From Bedellia somnulentella (taxonomy: Eukaryota; Arthropoda; Insecta; Lepidoptera; Bedelliidae), in the NCBI GenBank assembly GCA_963576735.1, contig OY755173.1, positions 7,162,873 to 7,226,872 of the forward strand: 64,000 nucleotides of DNA. Direction: 5' to 3'. Both the position numbers and the translations under genes were made by a program. Positions 59,128 through 64,000 of this stretch are shown here, in pieces; the first letter of the stretch is position 1, and the number at the start of each line of letters is the position of its first letter. The notes beneath the pieces are model-generated. The model ran no database searches. It saw nothing but the letters and a program-made list of their open reading frames with translations, and was not told the DNA's origin.

Positions 59128-59135
59128 AGGCTGAA

Positions 59136-59375
59136 AAATCGGCTTAGAATAGCACTACCTCGTTTCTACCGGTGTTGGGTGTACGTAAGAGGCGACTAAT
59201 GGTATTGGGCTTTTAAGGGATTTTTGGGTTATAAGGTTGGAGACCCATCACGAACAACCTTTACTTTGCCATCTTTTCCCCACTCAATTTTCCAAAAGTG
59301 GCCGAGGAATTACTAATTCCTTAGCTCTGGATACCCCTTCTAGGGATTTATAGCCATGAGTATATGTATGTATGT
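59136..59375 (+). mobile_element. TATG-tail SINE, slightly 5'-truncated, 8-base TSD
   Basis: AGGCTGAA at 59128-59135 and 59376-59383. Begins at CGGCTTAGAATAGCACTACC, lacking about 15 head bases, and ends GAGTATATGTATGTATGT. Confidence 0.88.
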
Positions 59376-59383
59376 AGGCTGAA

Positions 59384-61373
59384 TAACTGATTAAAGATAT
59401 TTTCAGAGATTGGGAAATGTGGATGAGATGGATGAGGTCCAAACATGTGTAATGCTTGATTTTTATTATTTTAATAAAGAAACACAGAAATTAAAAAATA
59501 AGTTTTAAAATAAACTAAAGTCGGCTATCGTTAATCAAGAAATGGATAGGCAGCTTGTCCAAAACTATTAATTTGATATTAATTAAATGCATAAAAAAAA
59601 ACTACGATTAAAAAGTTAATGTAAGTGTATACGTAATTCATTACAAAAGAACACAATTATTTGGCAAATCCAGTAAACTTTATTTTTATCAGATACACAA
59701 AAAGTATCAACAAGTATAAGTGATTAAAATTGAATAAGATAGATAATAGATATTTAGATGAAACTTAAAGTGAACTAATAACAAGCGTAGGTACATACGC
59801 TAATACACACACTAATATAATTAACGTAAATTTTGTGAACCTCATTATGAGTAGATATGTCGCATCGTAAAAATATTATTGACTGATCCTTAAAAGTTAT
59901 GTTACTTAAGTTTATAAATAATATATCCTTATCACTTTTAAATCAGATAATCGTTATCCCAAAGAATGAACCAAGAAAATGACCAAATAAATAAAGCACA
60001 AAATAATTATACCTTAAGAAATGAAAACTTAAATAATTCACAAATAAGGTTGTGTTAAGTTAAACAAAAAGGTTTTGTAATATTTGCCGTTGCTTTTAAT
60101 CAAAATATAATATTTCACACTGTTGCAAAACTGGTTTGAATTTTGGTTTGAATCCTGAAGCTGCCTCGTAATTTGATCGAAATTGACTTTTCCCAGAAAG
60201 CTGACGGTACCAAACCCCAGATTATTGGTCCCTATACTTACGGAGTTGATAAATTTTCCTGATATTTGAATACGTACCCTCAGTTTAAGAACTGTCCCTT
60301 TCAGAATAGTAGGGGGCGATAAAATTATGTTGACGTTGCTTCTATGATCCGCAAATCATCGGAATCTTTATGCCTCTGCAATAAAAACTGCCTCGCTTTA
60401 TTTTATTTATAGAAATGTTTCTTACCACAGAAGTTTATTTCAGAAGTGTGTTTTGTAATGTAAGGTTGCACTACAGATATAGTGTTGTGTGAACAAGTAT
60501 ATTGTAATAATAACGCCAGTTAGGTAATATAGTTTCCGTTGAGTGTCGTAAAATAGCAAAATATGCGTGTGTGATTGTGATTTTGCATAAATATATATAA
60601 GGATAGTTTTGTTTATTTTGCGTTCCATTAAGCTGATAATCCTTACTTATATGCACATGAAGAATAACAAGCGTTTTATTAGATGTAATATGTTATTTAG
60701 CCTTAAAGCTCTCTACATAGAATCAGTTCTAGAAAATATTCAATTCACGCAATATTATTAGTACAAATTCATATTCATCTTATAAACAATATTACAACCT
60801 AAACCTTGAAGGTAAAAAAAATCCCTTTGTAGCACGCAAAGAAAATATATTTCAAATTGACTAAGCTTTCAGACCATTTGAAATTAATGAATAATGTTAT
60901 CTTATAATGACGCTTAAAAGTTAAATTAAAGTTTCTTTTCGTCGGTTTTTCGCCACGTTCTAATCGCATGAATATCTTAATTATTTTGTCCAGTAGGCCG
61001 GGAGTTTTATCTTTTGGCAAGTATCGGGAAAATGAGACGAGATTTACAGATTAAAAGTTATTAATTTCGTGAAGATGTTGTTCCCTTAAAGAAAACTGTT
61101 GGAAAACGATAGCACTATAATTATTTTAGGAAAAATATACAATTAAAGATTACCTTTATTTATATAAAGGATTAAACATACATCATTTTATATTATATTA
61201 CCTTAAAAAAGTTTACACACATATATATTCACGGCTATATCAAAAGGACGTTAGTGACTCTTGGTGAACTAGCTTAGTTATTAAATAACGAAAACCTCGA
61301 AATGAAATTCAGTTCTGTTATTCTGAAGCAACACCAACGATCACACATGTACAGTTACAGCTTTGTTCACTTT
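59384..61373. other. AT-rich intron, nothing recognised
   Basis: A short TATATATTCACGGCTATA at 61222-61239 may be a SINE tail scrap. No gene was seen. Confidence 0.4.
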
Positions 61374-61735
61374 ACATAACATAACATAAACGTTCACGCC
61401 GTTTATCCCCGAAGGGGTTGGCAGAGGTACCAATACTTCTGAACTCACATGGCAGTGCCATCTAGTGTCCAGGTACCCACGTTTTGCTTAGACAGTGTAC
61501 TCACGTGACAGGGGGCAGGCCTATCGCCGTTTTGTACGAATACACTGTCACATGACTAAGTACAACTCAGCCATGTGGGTTTCCTCACGATGTTTTCCCT
61601 CACCGTTAACAACCATGATAAATTAACCACACACTTTAGAAAAGACAAATTGGTGTAGGCCCGACCCAGGATTGAAACTCACGCCCATCTGTTTTCGGGC
61701 GGGTGTTCTACCCACTGGACTATCAGGTCGCTCTA
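61374..61735 (-). mobile_element. tRNA-headed SINE, copy C, full length
   Basis: Minus strand starts GAGCGACCTGATAGTCCAG (A-box region), has GAGTTTCAATCCTGGGTCGG (B-box region), then the body blocks, and ends in a (TTATGT)-type tail. Most complete copy; body nearly the same as copy B at 36891 (GCAGGCCTATCGCCGTTTTG in both). Confidence 0.88.
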
Positions 61736-62170
61736 CTTAACTTAATTAATTACTTCACTTAATTATAAACTAAAGTTTTAATTTGCATAACAAATAGTAT
61801 TAACAAACACAAAAATAACTCACAGAGAATTACTTTGATTGAAAAGATTTGTTTGTTTATTACGATTTTTAGCACTACAAAGGAGAGTGACGCTATTTTA
61901 AAAGGCTTAATGTAAAGCCACGATAAGTTTGGATAAAATAACTTTGTTCAAACGAAAAATAACACAGCGTGTTAAATGTACGTACATTAGGGTTAAAATT
62001 TTAAGCTTTATCAATCATTTGACCACATCAAAGGAATGTTTATGTATTGTTACTAGTGAGGAGGTTTTGGTAGAGTTTTCCATCATGTTTCATTTGAGTA
62101 GATTATTACAAGTAAAAGTTTTTCACTAGTTGTGTATTTAGAAGTGTTTGTTTAATACGCAATTATAGCT
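61736..62170. other. AT-rich intron, nothing recognised
   Basis: Only a 66-codon plus-strand frame without a known domain. Confidence 0.4.
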
Positions 62171-62290
62171 GTTGGTTCAGAACAGCACTGACCTGTTTTT
62201 TGCATGGGTGTCGTAAGAGGCTAAAGTAATTTTGGGTTCCTTAAGTGACTTGCGCCATATGGCTGGAGGCCCAACACCAAGCTTAATTTA
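62171..62290 (+). mobile_element. TATG-tail SINE front half
   Basis: GTTGGTTCAGAACAGCACTG, GGGTGTCGTAAGAGGCTAAA, GGTTCCTTAAGTGACTTG and GGCTGGAGGCCCAACACCAA follow the family's front order. The rest is unrecognisable. Confidence 0.65.
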
Positions 62291-63601
62291 TTTGAAAAAT
62301 TATTCTTTTCTCAACCTTATCAACCGGTTTTTTAGAAACATGATGTCAATAATAACAAAAGTTTATTTACACATCATTTGATATTTAAAATGCTATTTGT
62401 CAAAGTAAAAGTCACTATAGAATTCGAAATTTTACCAGAAGATACATCATAGAAATAGAATAACTGGAGCTCAGTTCTGTTTTTTGAGCTATGCAATAAA
62501 AATCACAACCTTATAAATTATTTAGTCTAGTAAAATTGCACCCCAGGTGAACATGGCCACGAAGGTGTGTATGGTGTTAAGTGTCGGTCATTTGTTGTGA
62601 CCGCGTGTTTGTCAAGATAAACACAGTTGTTAAACTGCGCATTTAATTTGAAATATTTGATATGTAAAACTACGCGGTTATGCTAATTTCGGGGAACAGA
62701 AATTCTTTCACGGCAACATGTCTGAACAACAATTTCATTATTCAATATTTTAAAGTGTATGTCACACCATTTTTTATTCCAGTCCGAGTAAAATTTAATT
62801 TGTCTGATTTCTTAAACACTTTGCTGTTTTTTCATTTGTGCTGTTTTAGTAGTAGATATAATTCAATATTTTTTGTCTAGCATAAGTTTTAGATTATTAG
62901 TTTCGTGTACCATATTTTAGAGAGACCGATTTATCAGCCTGTAAACATAGTGCAATATATACACTCCTTAATTTCCAGTCTATCTTAGATTCACAACTTC
63001 ATACCAAAAGATACGTGTTATAAAAATACTGTGATTCAAAGCTACAACAGTTGTTATTGAAAAAAAAGTTTAGAAGTTTTTCAACAAAATGCAACAACGA
63101 GGTTCGTTAACTAATAATTAAGTTGTCAATAAAGGCAAGGTGGCAAGTGAAGTCGCTGACAGTGTTACACTGAGATAACATCGACGAGGTGATAATAGCT
63201 TTGGATATCATAACACGGTTTAGCGTGCAGTGTTTACCTTCGGAACGTCAACCCCGCCTTTAGTGTCCACAAGTGAAAACGGTTGCAGGAAGCACGGGAA
63301 TGACGTGCTGATGGACTTCCATTGTAAAACAGGTTCTATGGCTTACAACTTAATAGTTATTATGCTTTGATTGTTAGCTGAATTGAAAACCGAAAATGGT
63401 TTATACCAAAATGTTTTGTCAATTAAAATGGGTTATCGTTTTAAAATAGTTAATGTTAAAATTGCTTTCCAAAAACCATATAAAATCAAGAATTATAAAT
63501 AATTTTGTTAAACTAATATGTTATTACTTGAAAGTAATACGATTTGCATTGAGACTTAGTAAAAAGATAGTTTTGGAAATGTAAGTTACTAAAAGTATAA
63601 T
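62291..63601. other. AT-rich intron, nothing recognised
   Basis: 63100-63320 is more mixed in composition; no exon was seen. Confidence 0.4.
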
Positions 63602-63738
63602 TGCGTTTGGAAACCCATCACCAAAAATATTTATGTTATAATATTTTCTCCGATTAACTTCCAAAAGTGGCTGAAGAATTTTCTGATTCTCAAGCTCTGT
63701 CTACCCTTTTTAGGAACTTATAGCCATAGTATATGTAA
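63602..63738 (+). mobile_element. TATG-tail SINE 3' half
   Basis: GCGTTTGGAAACCCATCACC, CTTCCAAAAGTGGCTGAAGA, AAGCTCTGTCTACCC and ACTTATAGCCATAGTATATG; no long tail. Confidence 0.7.
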
Positions 63739-64000
63739 TTGCCAGCTCACTTTTTGTATTTTTGTGAGCCTAATAATATTGTTATATTTCAACAATCGAT
63801 ACTTTTTTCACATGAAGGTACAAAAAAGGCGAAGATAAATATCAACAAGTCTCTGACATGAGAAACTTTGAATTAATCTCAAAGTCCGTTTAAACTTTCG
63901 TGCAAAGCTGCGTTTTTCAATCTAATGTTCAAAATGAGTATCCGAAATTCAGTTCGCGTAATTCCGAACCGACTCGTTCTTTATTGTAAACGGCGCAATT
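63739..64000. other. Intron end of window, nothing recognised
   Basis: No repeat or exon seen before the window ends. Confidence 0.4.

Larger units (their letters stand above)
43066..64000 (+). other. Large intron downstream of the Rbp6-type exon
   Basis: Begins with GTAAGT at the exon edge and runs past the window end. I looked for the expected next exon, which should start with the end of an Arg codon and then GFGFVTF-like coding, and did not see it. It holds SINE copies, retroposon fragments and long AT-rich stretches. Confidence 0.55.

Overview
This is a eukaryotic, AT-rich, intron-dominated window that looks like a moth or butterfly (Lepidoptera). I place it there from the repeat types: Helitron-like ends of the TCTATACT..TATAATA / CTAG type, SINEs with TATG tails, a matching RTE-like LINE, and a piggyBac relative. 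No long host reading frame exists. The one host exon I can support is an 82-base coding exon at 42984-43065 on the + strand. It has good splice sites and encodes the middle of the first RNA-recognition motif of a Musashi-family protein, most like Rbp6. I therefore read nearly all of the window as two very large introns of an Rbp6-type gene.

The introns are filled with mobile DNA. (1) A SINE family of about 250 bases, with at least 12 clear copies plus fragments, ends in a segment almost the same as the 3' end of an RTE-like LINE that is also present (895-1300, 9442-9839, 13247-13997, 39171-39457 and small remnants). Several copies have clear target-site duplications (TSDs). (2) A second, tRNA-headed SINE family lies at 7388-7703, 21779-21965, 36891-37147 and 61374-61735. 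(3) Helitron-like elements lie at 3291-4794, 11608-12597 and from 38916. (4) A dead piggyBac-like element with TTAA duplications lies at 41509-42843. (5) A 4.8-kb element with inverted ends and TTA duplications (29642-34463) carries a broken Myb/SANT-like gene on the minus strand and a fragment of an uncharacterised arthropod repeat-type protein on the plus strand. (6) There is a 169-base inverted repeat pair (17602-18571), a 145-base tandem array (16171-16800) and an old 173-base three-unit repeat (9350-10547).

The most unusual signal is a family of tRNA-like retroposons at three places. 27971-28910 is a 940-base insertion between 13-base TSDs. It contains three tRNA-like units in a 315-base tandem array plus an inverted piece. 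46827-47147 is an independent insertion between 12-base TSDs with the same end-to-start unit junction and the same kind of inversion. 44879-44932 is a 54-base 3' fragment between 15-base TSDs. Together they suggest reverse transcription of multimeric (or circular) tRNA-like RNA, with twin-priming-style inversions.

Regions without a call (for example 1631-3290, 4795-7387, 14009-16150, 47800-51000 and 55047-59127) are AT-rich intron in which I see no coding or RNA gene. Some short, more complex stretches could be intronic control elements, but this cannot be shown from one sequence.
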